From an uncultured Lachnospiraceae bacterium (GTDB lineage Bacteria; Bacillota; Clostridia; Lachnospirales; Lachnospiraceae), in NCBI GenBank assembly GCA_910589265.1, contig CAJUTQ010000071.1, positions 1-52,852 on the forward strand: 52,852 bases of DNA, in the 5' to 3' direction. This document shows, piece by piece, positions 6,684-17,600 of the stretch. The position numbers and the translations under genes are program-made. How positions within the stretch are numbered: position 1 is the stretch's first letter; the number at the start of each line of letters is the position of its first letter. The notes beneath the pieces are model-generated. The model had not been told where the DNA came from and made no database searches. It saw only the letters and a list, made by a program, of their open reading frames with translations.

Positions 6684-8083
6684 GAGAACTAAAGAAAAAA
6701 CATAAACTAGAAGATGCAGTGGTAACAGGAGAACTTCATATAAATGGAATACATACTGCCATTGGTGTCATGGATACAAGGTTTATGATGGCAAGCATGG
6801 GATACGTTGTTGGGGAAAAGATAACAATTCTTTTTGAAAGGGCATCACAAAAAAAACTCCCTGTCCTTTTGTTTTGCTGCTCTGGTGGAGCAAGAATGCA
6901 GGAAGGAATTGTTTCCTTAATGCAGATGGAAAAAACAGCAGCCTCTGTGAAAAGGCATAGTGAGCAGGGACTATTGTATATTTCTATTTTAACGAATCCA
7001 ACAATGGGGGGAGTCAGTGCAAGCTTTGCTATGATTGCTGATATCGTTTTAGCCGAAGAAGGTGCAATGATAGGTTTTGCTGGACCAAGAGTAATCGAAC
7101 AAAATACAGGAGTAAAGTTACCAGAGGATTTTCAGACAGCAAAATTTCAATTGTCTCACGGATTTGTAGATGATATTGTGGAACGAAAAGATATGAAAGA
7201 AAGGCTGGGAAGGCTGTTATCCTTACATAAGAAAGGAGTTCGTCTTAAAAATCTGGAAAAATCCTGGCAAGGCCTCTTACATTCTAAAAAGTTACAAGAT
7301 GTAAGCCCTTGGCAGAAAGTAAAAATTGCCCGTTCGAAAGATCGCCCTACAAGTATGGATTATATAGACCGTATATTTGAAGAATTTGAAGAACTCCATG
7401 GGGATAGAACAATGGGTGATGATCCGGCAATCATTGGAGGAATTGCAAGCCTAAATGGATATCCAGTGACTGTTATTGGTCAGCAAAAAGGAAAAAAGAG
7501 TTTAGAGGAAGCAAAATATCGCAATTGGGGAATGGCTTCTCCTAATGGTTATAGGAAAGCGCTAAGGTTAATGAAGCAGGCAGAAAAATTTAAGCGGCCA
7601 ATTGTTTGCTTTGTTGATACTATTGGGGCGGCATGTGGTAAAGAGGCAGAAGAGCAGGGACAAGGAGTAGTCATTGCCCAACTTTTAAAAGATATGTCAA
7701 CACTGGAAGTTCCAATTTTGTCTATTATTATTAGTGAAGGGGGAAGTGGAGGAGCCTTAGCCTTAAGTGTGGGTAATGAAGTATGGATGTTAGAAAATGC
7801 TGTCTATTCTATCTTAACTCCAGAAGGATATGCAAGCATTTTGTGGAATACAAATGAGAGGGCAGACGAGGCGGCGGAGTTAATGAAGCTGACAGCAGCA
7901 GATTTATTTGAACTAGGTGTGGTGGAAAAAATATTTGAGGAACCAATGAATTTGTCAACAGGGAATATGGAAGATATATGCCATCTACTAAAAGAAGAAA
8001 TCCTTATATTTATAAAAAAATATGAAAAAAAGTCAAAAAATATAATTGTACATCAACGATACAAACGATTTAGAAAGTTCTAG
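6623..8083 (+). CDS. acetyl-CoA carboxylase carboxyltransferase, fused beta and alpha parts (frame 2)
   Basis: The frame continues AccD immediately after the A9 run: VVGEKITILFERA, CSGGARMQEG, TNPTMGGVSASFAM and GFAGPRVIEQ are classical beta-subunit crotonase-fold motifs. From about residue 245 the alpha subunit follows without a break: FEELHGDRTMGDDPAIIGGIA, IGQQKGKKS, GYRKALRLMKQAEKF, SEGGSGGALALSVG, LTPEGYASILW (each quoted in short form). Both halves of the active site are therefore on one chain. The enzyme transfers carboxyl from carboxybiotin to acetyl-CoA, giving malonyl-CoA. Biotin carboxylase and BCCP are not in the window, so it would share the housekeeping ones. As the first gene of the run it probably boosts malonyl-CoA for the PKS modules. 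The DTPGAYPG loop of typical AccA reads DTIGAACG here. The apparent start (GTG at 6623) has no ribosome binding site, supporting readthrough from the upstream frame. Confidence 0.85.
   Translation: MGIKKKFSNPLHDEKYERLLRELKKKHKLEDAVVTGELHINGIHTAIGVMDTRFMMASMGYVVGEKITILFERASQKKLPVLLFCCSGGARMQEGIVSLMQMEKTAASVKRHSEQGLLYISILTNPTMGGVSASFAMIADIVLAEEGAMIGFAGPRVIEQNTGVKLPEDFQTAKFQLSHGFVDDIVERKDMKERLGRLLSLHKKGVRLKNLEKSWQGLLHSKKLQDVSPWQKVKIARSKDRPTSMDYIDRIFEEFEELHGDRTMGDDPAIIGGIASLNGYPVTVIGQQKGKKSLEEAKYRNWGMASPNGYRKALRLMKQAEKFKRPIVCFVDTIGAACGKEAEEQGQGVVIAQLLKDMSTLEVPILSIIISEGGSGGALALSVGNEVWMLENAVYSILTPEGYASILWNTNERADEAAELMKLTAADLFELGVVEKIFEEPMNLSTGNMEDICHLLKEEILIFIKKYEKKSKNIIVHQRYKRFRKF
6632..6640 (+). 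promoter_or_regulatory. A9 slippery run where the carboxyltransferase changes frame
   Basis: Nine consecutive A residues lie exactly where frame 1 (ending ...FIEWELKK) must pass to the -1 frame (beginning KKKFSNPLHDEKY) to keep AccD homology. An A-run can serve ribosomal -1 slippage on A AAA AAA, or RNA polymerase slippage adding one A. No strong downstream hairpin was noticed, which favours transcriptional slippage or a sequencing or mutational indel over a classical stimulated frameshift. Confidence 0.6.
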
Positions 8084-8106
8084 AAAGAACTACAGGGGGT
8101 AGCCAT

Positions 8107-8577
8107 ATGTTTATTATAGTTCTTATTGCAGCAGGTATGCTTACAGGTATGATTCAATTAGCAATGACCCAAGGATTTGGGAATATTTCAACTGTGTGTT
8201 CCACATTATTGCTCCATCAGTTTGTTGTGACATTTGGTCTCATAGGAGTTATAGGGACCATAACAAATATTATAAAAGCAGAGGACAATGCAAAGGTATT
8301 GGGGTGGCCAGGAGGACCGTTTCAAATTAAATATGGTTTTTCTCAATTGGGACTAGGCGTTATGGGTATTATGTGTATATGGTTTCAAGGGGGATTTTGG
8401 CTGGGAACATTAGTGAGCATGTATATTTATGGAATTAGTGGTTTTTGGTCCCATATCGCTGAGATGAAAAGGCAGGGAAAAGCTACAGTCAATGATGTGG
8501 GAAATTTGATGATAGATGTCGTTCACCAAACAATGCTGACAGTACTGTCTATATATGCTGGAGGCATATGGGCATAA
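8107..8577 (+). CDS. small integral membrane protein (DUF6790-like)
   Basis: 156 residues with four hydrophobic segments: about 1-22, 32-55, 78-110 and 135-155. The motif GWPGGPFQIKYGFSQLGLG and the following GIMCIW resemble small DUF6790-type membrane proteins, but I assign that from memory and not from a search. It is preceded by GGGGG at a suitable distance and followed 45 bases later by the megasynthase. Position suggests a role tied to the pathway (product tolerance, membrane anchoring), but no function can be derived from the sequence. Confidence 0.7.
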   Translation: MFIIVLIAAGMLTGMIQLAMTQGFGNISTVCSTLLLHQFVVTFGLIGVIGTITNIIKAEDNAKVLGWPGGPFQIKYGFSQLGLGVMGIMCIWFQGGFWLGTLVSMYIYGISGFWSHIAEMKRQGKATVNDVGNLMIDVVHQTMLTVLSIYAGGIWA

Positions 8578-8622
8578 CATTACAAATGAAAGTAAAGTAC
8601 AATAGATAAAGGAGAGAATCAA

Positions 8623-11600
8623 ATGTCCTATAGATTTGAGATGAGTCAGGTACAAAAAGGGATATATTTTGAATGTTGTACAAAAAACAGCAGCGATTAT
8701 CACATTATGGTTACATTAGAAGTAAAAGATATAGATTGTAAAGTACTGGAAGATGCAGGAAATTTTCTTGTTTCAGAACAGGAGGCATTACACCTTTGTC
8801 TAGAGGAAACGGAAGATACTATTTATATGAGATCCAGAGAGGATGTCTTTATAGATATTCCTCTTGTGTTTAGTGAGAATGAGGAGGAGACAAGGGAGAT
8901 AGGGATAAAGACCTTTACAGAGCCACTGGACTTATATAAAGCTCCTTTGCTTCGTATAAATTATGTTAAGGAAAAGACAGGAAAAAATTATGTACTTCTT
9001 TGTATGCATCATTTAATCGCAGATGGCATTTCAGCAGACATATTTATAAAAAGACTTTTTTCTATTTATGAAGCAATGATTTTTCATACACCTTTTGAGA
9101 TAAACATGAAAGAAGATTTGCGGTTTTCCAGCTTTATTAAAAAGGAAAATAAGAAACTTTTGGATGGAGAATATAAAGAACAGGGAGAATTTTGGAAAAA
9201 GGAATTAGAGAATATATCGGCCCCAGAATTTATCAAAGAATTTTCCCAGATGGACAGAGATAAAAAGAACTTAATCGGGTCAGAAGTTCAAATTTCTATT
9301 CCTGAAAATTTAGTAGAAAAGATGGAAGAGAGAGCAAAAGAACTGGAAGTTTCAGAATTCATGTTTCAGACAGCTATATATATGGCGGGAATTATGAAAT
9401 GTACAGGAAGCAGAAATTTTGCTATTTCTTCTCCTTTTACCTATCGGCCAGAAAAAAAGGATGAGGAGGCAATCGGCTGTTATATTTATAACACTCCATT
9501 ATTTTGTAAGAAAAAAGATAGTGATAGTTTTAAAAGTCTTGTGAACGAAGTAAAAAACGATACTTTTAGGGGATACATGAACATTGGTTATCCTAATAAT
9601 TTCATGATTCGGGAACAAGCTATCCATTCTCTTTCTGAAAAAACGATCTTTGATTATACATTTATATATGATGTGTATGAAGAGCATGGATGCCAAGATA
9701 TTATAGGAAAGAAAGATTGGGATTTCTGCGTTTATCCAGGGGAAATAACGGTAATCTATGAGAAAATAGGAAAAAATGCTTTCTTGAGGATTCAATATAG
9801 AAAAGAGAGCTTTTCCCAACATTACATGAAAAATTTTGGAAAAAGATTAGTGGGAATTATGGAACAGGTTTGTGAATTCCCGGATATATTCATTAAAGAT
9901 ATGGATATTTTTCTTCCTGGTGAAAGAGAACATTTATGGGAATGGGAGAGAGAGAGCTCCTTTTTTCCATTGAAACAAGAATGTATAATGGATATTTTTG
10001 AAAAAAAGGTTTTCCAGTATGGAGAAGAAGTAGGAGTATTTTCAAGAGAGCATGTTTTTACATATAAAGAGATAAACGATATGGCAAATGCTGTTGCAGA
10101 AAAATTATTAAATACAAAAGTAGGAGGGGGAAGAAAAAAGGCAGGAGCAATTTGGATGGAGCGTTGTGTTGAAATGGTTGTTTCTGTTCTTGGCATTTTA
10201 AAAGCGGGATGGGCATATGTCCCTATGGATTTATCCTATACAATTAGCCGTATTCAGTATATTGAAAAGGATGCAGGATTATCGGCAATACTTACAAAAG
10301 AAGAATTTTTAGACAAGGTAAAAGAGGAGATAAATGTTGAACTCTTTTGTGTAGAGAAAATCATAGAGGAGTATAAAACTTCTGAAAACCCAAAGGTTGT
10401 TCGAAATCCTAAAGACGTTGCTTACATTGAATATACATCTGGATCTACAGGGGAACCAAAGGGAGTCATAATTGAAAATCGAAATATTGTCAATACAGTA
10501 AAAGATCTAGAAAGAAGATTCCCCTTAAAAAAAGGAGATGTCTATTTGTTTAAGACCCCTCTTTCTTTTGATATTAGCGGCACAGAGTTATTTGGATGGA
10601 TTGTTGGAGAGGGGAATTTATGTATTCTCCCAAAAGATGAAGAGAAAGATACATTTGCCATATTACAGACCATTGAAAAGTTCAAAGTTACCCATATCAA
10701 TTTTGTTCCTTCCATGCTGAGAATATTTATGGAATGTCTAGAGGAAGAAGAAAACCGCAAAAAAATATCTTCTTTGAAATGGATTTTTACTGGAGGAGAG
10801 GCAATTAGCAATGATTTGGTGGAAAGATTTTTAGCTCTTTGTACAAAAATTTCCCTGGAAAATGTGTATGGACCAACAGAGGCAACTATGTGGGCCACAC
10901 ATTACCCTTTAAGACATGGAGAAAAAACATGGAATGTTCCCATTGGAAAGGCGTTAAATGAATATCGCCTTTATGTTGTAGATAAAAATATGAAACGAGT
11001 TCCTCCAATGGTTCCAGGAGAACTTTGTATTAGCGGAGCTGGAGTGGCAAGGGGATATTTGAATAAAGAGGAGATGACAAAAGAGGTATTTCTAGAGAAT
11101 CCTTTTTTTGAAGAGGGAGATCAAGATCAATATAGACGGTTATATAAAACCGGTGATTTGGCAAGAATGCTTCCAGACGGAAATTATGAATTTCTAGGAA
11201 GAATGGATAGCCAGGTGAAAGTAAATGGCATTCGAATAGAGTTAGGAGAAATAGAAAGGACTTTTTTGGAAAATGAGGAAATTACAGAAAGTGTTTGTCT
11301 AGTAAAAAAAGGCAGTCATGAGGCCCATTATATTGTATTATTTTATAGCTCCAAAAAAGAGATATCCGATGAACAACTGCGTATATTTGCTGAAAATAAA
11401 CTTTCCCCAGCCTTTGTTCCATCAGAATATATTTATGTTGAGAATATGCCAAGGACCATAAGTGAAAAAATAGATCGCAAAGCATTGGGCAGAATGGCAG
11501 AGATAGGAAGAAAAAAACATAAAGTAGTTGTAAAGCCAAAAAATGATCTGGAAGAAGCGATTGCTTCTGTTTGGAGAAAAGTATTAAATAGGGAAGAAAT

Positions 11601-14600
11601 TGGGATAGATGAAAATTTTTTTCAGGCAGGGGGACATTCCATTGCGTTGATGTATGTCCATAATCTGTTGTGCAAAAACTTACAAATGGAGTTTCCTATA
11701 TCCATTCTTTTAAATCATCCTACGATTGAGGGAATTGCAGCAGCCATCCGTTCCAAGAATCATAAGAGGGAGAAGCCTGTTCAGAAAAGGGCTTTAAAAG
11801 GCCAAAGGACTTCAAAGGATGATATTGCTATTGTAGGTATGGCATTAGATGTACCAGGGGCAAACAGCATTCATGAATTTTGGACAAATCTTATATTAAA
11901 AAAAGATTGCATTCATGAATACACAACAAAGGAACTAGAGGAATTAGGAATTGAAAAAGAATTATTGAATAATCCCAACTATATTAGAAGAAAAGGTGTA
12001 TTGGATGATATTGAAGAATTTGATCCTGCCTTTTTTAATATTACTCCTGCCGAGGTAAATAAAATGTCTCCCCAGCTTCGCCTTTTATATAAAGGAGTAT
12101 GGCAGGCTATGGAGGATGGGGGAATTGCATCTGGACTTTATAATGACAGAATGGGTGTTTACATAGGGGCATCCGATGATTTTGTCTGGTATCAGAGTAT
12201 GTTGTTTGGCAATGAAAGGTACAGTGATACTTATCAGATTTATACTCAGTCAACGAATCACTTTCTTGCAACAAGACTTTCCCATATGTTTGATTTTAAA
12301 GGACCTGGGATGTCCATATTAACAGGCTGTTCCACCTCTCTGGTAACGGTTCATCTTGCATGCAAAGCTTTATTGTTAAAAGAGTGTGATGCAGCATTGG
12401 CTGGAGGAGTTACTGTAGAATTACCCAATGAAGGAGGATATTTATATGAACCCAATCTTATGTTTTCAAAAGACGGAAAATGTAAGCCCTTTGACGATAA
12501 GGCAGATGGAACTATATTTTCCAATGGAATGGGTATTGTTCTTCTGAAACGTTTGGCTGATGCAAAGAAAGATCATGACCATATATATGGGATCATAAAA
12601 GGAAGCGCTGTGAGAAATGATGGAAAGTCAAAGTTAAGTTATACAGCCCCTAGCTCCTTAGGACAGACGATTACTTTGAAAGATGCCTATGAAAATGCAG
12701 AAATAGAACCAAGGACAGTAACCTATATAGAAGCCCACGGAACAGGAACAAAATTGGGGGATCCTATTGAAATAGATTCCTTAACCCAAGTATTTGGCAC
12801 ATCCCAAACCTCCTATTGCACAGTGGGATCTGTGAAAGGAAATATTGGACATACAGACACTGCTGCTGGAATTATTGGGCTGATAAAAACAGCTCTTTGT
12901 TTAGATAAAAAATACTTACCAGCAACCCTCCATTATGAAACGCCGAATCAAAATATTAATTTTAAGGATTCTCCCTTTCTGGTGAAAAAGGATGGGGAAG
13001 AGTGGAAAAAATTAAAGGAGGATATTCCAAGACGAGCTGGGATCAATGCTTTTGGGGTAGGAGGCACTAATGTACATGTTGTTTTAGAGGAAAATATGGA
13101 AGAAGAAAAAAAGGAGACAAGGCAAAGGCAGTATCATCTCTTCCCTGTTTCAGCTGTGACAAAGACGGCTCTGGTGGCAACTATGGATGATATTTCTTCA
13201 TACATAGAAGAAAAGGAAGATATTGGAAACTTAACAAATGCCGCTTGGTCGTTGACAACAGGAAGAAAAACATTTGCTAATAGAGGATTCTTTATAACAG
13301 AAGGCAAGAAAAAGGTAGATAGTTTTATAAAAAGGAAGATTGTAAATAGTAAAGAAAAATCGATATGCTTCCTATTTACTGGACAAGGAAGCCAGTATCA
13401 AGGTATGGCCAGGGAATTGTATAAAAATCCAGATCATAATCCTATTTGTGGAATATTTCAAAAGTATGCTAAAAAAATAATGGAGGCAATGCCAGAAGAT
13501 GAAAAAGAAGAATTCCTAGAAATTCTTTATGGAAGGGAAAAGCCAGAACAAATAAACGAGACAAAATATAGCCAGATAGCATTGTTTTTAACAGAATATG
13601 CTATGGCTTCCACTCTCATGGAGCTGGGAATAAAACCAGACATACTTGTTGGGCATAGTATTGGCGAGGTTACTGCTGGGGCATTTGCAGGGATTTGGAG
13701 TTTAGAAGATGCTGTAAAGGTAGTCCTTAAGAGAGCAAAGCTTATGCAGGAACAGGAGCCAGGTTTGATGTTGTCTGTAGGGATATCCAGGGAAAAATTG
13801 GAGAGCTATATAAATACAAGGGACAATATATGGTTATCCTTATGTAACACAACAGATAATTGTGTCGTGGGAGGTACAAAGGAAGAAATATGGAATTTAC
13901 AAGAAACACTCGTAAAAGATGGATATATCTGTAGTATGTTAAAAACTTCACATGCATTTCACACGCCAATGATGTCAGGGGCGGCGAAGAAATTTGCTGA
14001 ATTTTTACAGACTTTCAATATGAAAGAACCAAAGTTTAAAATAATTTCCAATATTACAGGAAATCTTGCAGAACAAGGGCAGATGAGTCAGCCTCAATAT
14101 TGGTCAGAACAAATTATTCATCCTGTAAAATTTGAAGATGTTTTGTCTTATACATTACAAGAAGAAAATATAGTTTTTCTTGAAACAGGAGGGAGAACTC
14201 TTTGTTCCCTTGCAAAGAAACATAAAGAAATAAAGGAAAGTCATGTATTTATTCCATGTATACGGCATCCACAGGAGAAAAAGCATGATATGGTTCATTT
14301 GTTAGGAGTGATTGGTAAAATATGGTGTGAAAATATTCCTGTTCACTGGGAGTTGTTATATGAGAATGTAGATAAAAAAAGAATCTATTTGCCTACTTAT
14401 CATTTTGACAAAAAGAAATTTCCCATAAACATACACAGAGTAAAAAGCATACTTCATCATGACATATGTACAAAGACAGATGAAAAAGAGGAAATAAGTA
14501 CAAAAAGTCATTTAGTTGTAGATGACAAAGAAATATTAAAAATAACCTTAAGAATATTTCAAGAACTGTTTGTATTAGAAGATCTGGATGAAGACAGTGA

Positions 14601-17600
14601 CTTTTTTGAAATTGGCGGGGATTCTATGCAGGCAGCAAGTCTTGCGGCAAAATTACAAAAGGAAATGGGGATTTCTATATCTGTATCAGAAATTTTTGCA
14701 AATGCATCGCCAAAAGCTCTAGCAGAGCTCATACAAAGCAGAAGGAAGGAACCCATAGAAAGGAAGAACATAAAGCATATCCCAAGGGCTAAAGAGGCAG
14801 AGTATTACCCAACATCCCCTGCCCAAAGGCGTATGTATATCCTTTATCGGATGAATAAAGAAAATGTGGCATACAATCTTCCGTCCGTTGTATTCATTGA
14901 GGGAAGCATTGATGTGGACAAGGCAAGGAAAACATTTGAAAAATTAGTAGAACATCATGAAATTCTTCGCACTTCCTTTGAATGGAGAAAAAATGAAGTT
15001 GTGCAAATCATTCATGAAAAATGGGAATTACCTTTTTTTGTAGAAAAAATAACGGGCGAATTTCATGTGGAAAAATTAGTGAAAACATTTATACAACCTT
15101 TTTCATTGGATAAAGCTCCTCTCATGAGAGTGAAGCTAATTCAAAATGAGAATCAGACTCTTATGTTGTTTGATGTTCATCATATTATTGCAGATGGAAC
15201 AGCCGTAGAGTTATTAACAAGAGATTTTAATAGACTTTATACAGGAGAGATCTGGCCAATAAAATTACAGTACAAAGATTATGCCCTATGGTTAAGAGAA
15301 TATTTACAGTCCAAGGAAATGAAAAAACAGGAGGATTACTGGTTAGAAAATTTATCAGGAAATCTTTCCTATTTAGACTTGCCTACAGATTTCAAGAGAC
15401 CAGAGGTAAAGGAGTTTGGCGGTGAACGATATGAATTTTCCTTAGGAGACAAGCTGTCCAATGAAATAAGCAGAAATTCCAGAGAACTGGGAGTGACAAA
15501 TTTTATATTAACAATGAGTGCATGGAATATTGTGTTGGCAAAGTATGCAGGCCAGTCAGAAGTAGTCATTGGAACCTCTGTCTCTGGCAGGACGACAGAT
15601 GAAATGAGAGAATGTATAGGTATGTTTGTCAATATGCTTGTTATTCGTACATTTCCAGAGGGTGAGAAATGCTATATGGATTACTTGAAGGAAGTAAAGA
15701 AAACGGTAGCTATGGCATTAGAAAATCAGGAGTATCAGTTTGACACTTTAGTGGAAAAACTGAATATTGAAAGAAAATTGGATCGATCTGCCCTTTTTGA
15801 GGTTTGCTTTGATTATCATAATATGGAATTCCATGATTTAGAAGTAGAAGGATTGACCTTTAAGCAGCAGGAATTAAAAACTGGTAAGGCAGTTAATGAA
15901 TTACTGTTAACCTGTAGCGAAGATAAAGACCGTAATATTACATGTTTTATAGATTATGCCACATCTATTTTTAAAAAAAGCACCATAGAAAGAATGGCAA
16001 AATCTTTTATTAAAGTATTGGAAGTGATTTCTAATAAAGAAAAAAGACCTTTGGAAAAGTTTTTTATTAAGGATATTCCTATACTTTATGAAGAAGAAAA
16101 AGAGATACTAGAAGAGTTCAACAAAAGAACATACAGAGAATATGATTATTCCATATCTATTCCAGAGCTTTTTAAAAAATGGGTAGAAAGACAGCCAAAA
16201 CAAACAGCGATTATCACAAGTGATGGGACAGAATTGACATATGAGAATATTTGGGAAAAGGTAGAAAATCTTGCATATATTCTTCGGCTAAAAGGTGTCA
16301 ATAGAGAAGTGCCAGTGGCAATCATTCCTCACAGAAATGAAAATATGATGATTGGAATATTTGCAATTTTATATGCAGGTGGAGCCTATGTGCCCATTGA
16401 TATTACTTATCCAGATGACAGAATAAATAACATGATAGAAAAGAGCAGGACAAAAATCCTGTTAGGAGAAAGGGAGGTGGAAAAGAGGATAAAAGGGGAG
16501 TGTATATTCATTGATTTTGATGAAAAACATACGGTTCCTAAAGAAGAGGAAAAAAGAAGATTGTTTGATGAAAGTGAAAAACAACATCCCCATGATCTGG
16601 CATATATTCTTTTTACATCTGGTTCTATGGGCGGACCAAAGGGTGTAGGTGTTACAAGAAAAAATTTATTAAATTTTATTTATGATACCCAAGAAAGGGA
16701 AATCATTGGACAAAAAGGAGATAGGGTATGCTGTATTACGACCCCTTCTTTTGATATCTTTGCATATGAGTCCATAATACCTCTATGTAGTGGGAGCTCT
16801 ATCTATATTTGCAGTCAGATGGAGCAGTTAGATGCCAAAGAGACAGCCAAAAAAATTGTGAAATACAAAGTAACGCATTTTCAGAGCGCTGTATCCAGAA
16901 TGCGTTTGTTTGTGGAGAATAGGGATTTTAGACCAGCATTTCATCAGCTTCGCTTTATTATGAGCGGCGGAGAAAATTTTCCCTATGCTTTACTTGAATT
17001 TTTAAAAGAAAATACAAAGGCTCGCATTTATAATATGTATGGTCCTACAGAAACAACCATTTGGTCTACTATCAAAGAATTGACAAATGCAGACAGTGTA
17101 ACGATTGGGGAGCCTATTGCAAATACAAGAGTTTATATCACAGATACAAAAGGCCATTTGCTTCCAAGAGGAGTGTTTGGAGAACTGTGTATTAGTGGTG
17201 ATGGCGTTTCAAAAGGATATGTGAATGGGAAAGAAGAAACAGAAAGCCGTTTTAGAGAAGGGGAGCAATTTAAGGAGAGAAGGGTTTATTTTACAGGTGA
17301 CAGAGGAAGACTTCTAGATTCTGGAGAAATAGAGATTTCTGGAAGAATGGATCATCAGGTAAAGCTCCATGGATGCCGTATTGAATTAGAAGAAATTGAA
17401 GGAACCGCTCAAAACAGCGGTCTTGTGGAAAATGCATCTGCTATTATACGAAAAATTGTGGATGAAAATCATCAGCTTTATCTGTTTTACACGAATAAAG
17501 AAGATGTAGAACAGCAGCTTCGAAATTATATGGCAGGAAAACTGCCATCCTATATGGTGCCTGATTGCTTTGTACGAATGGAGAAATTGCCTATTACAAG

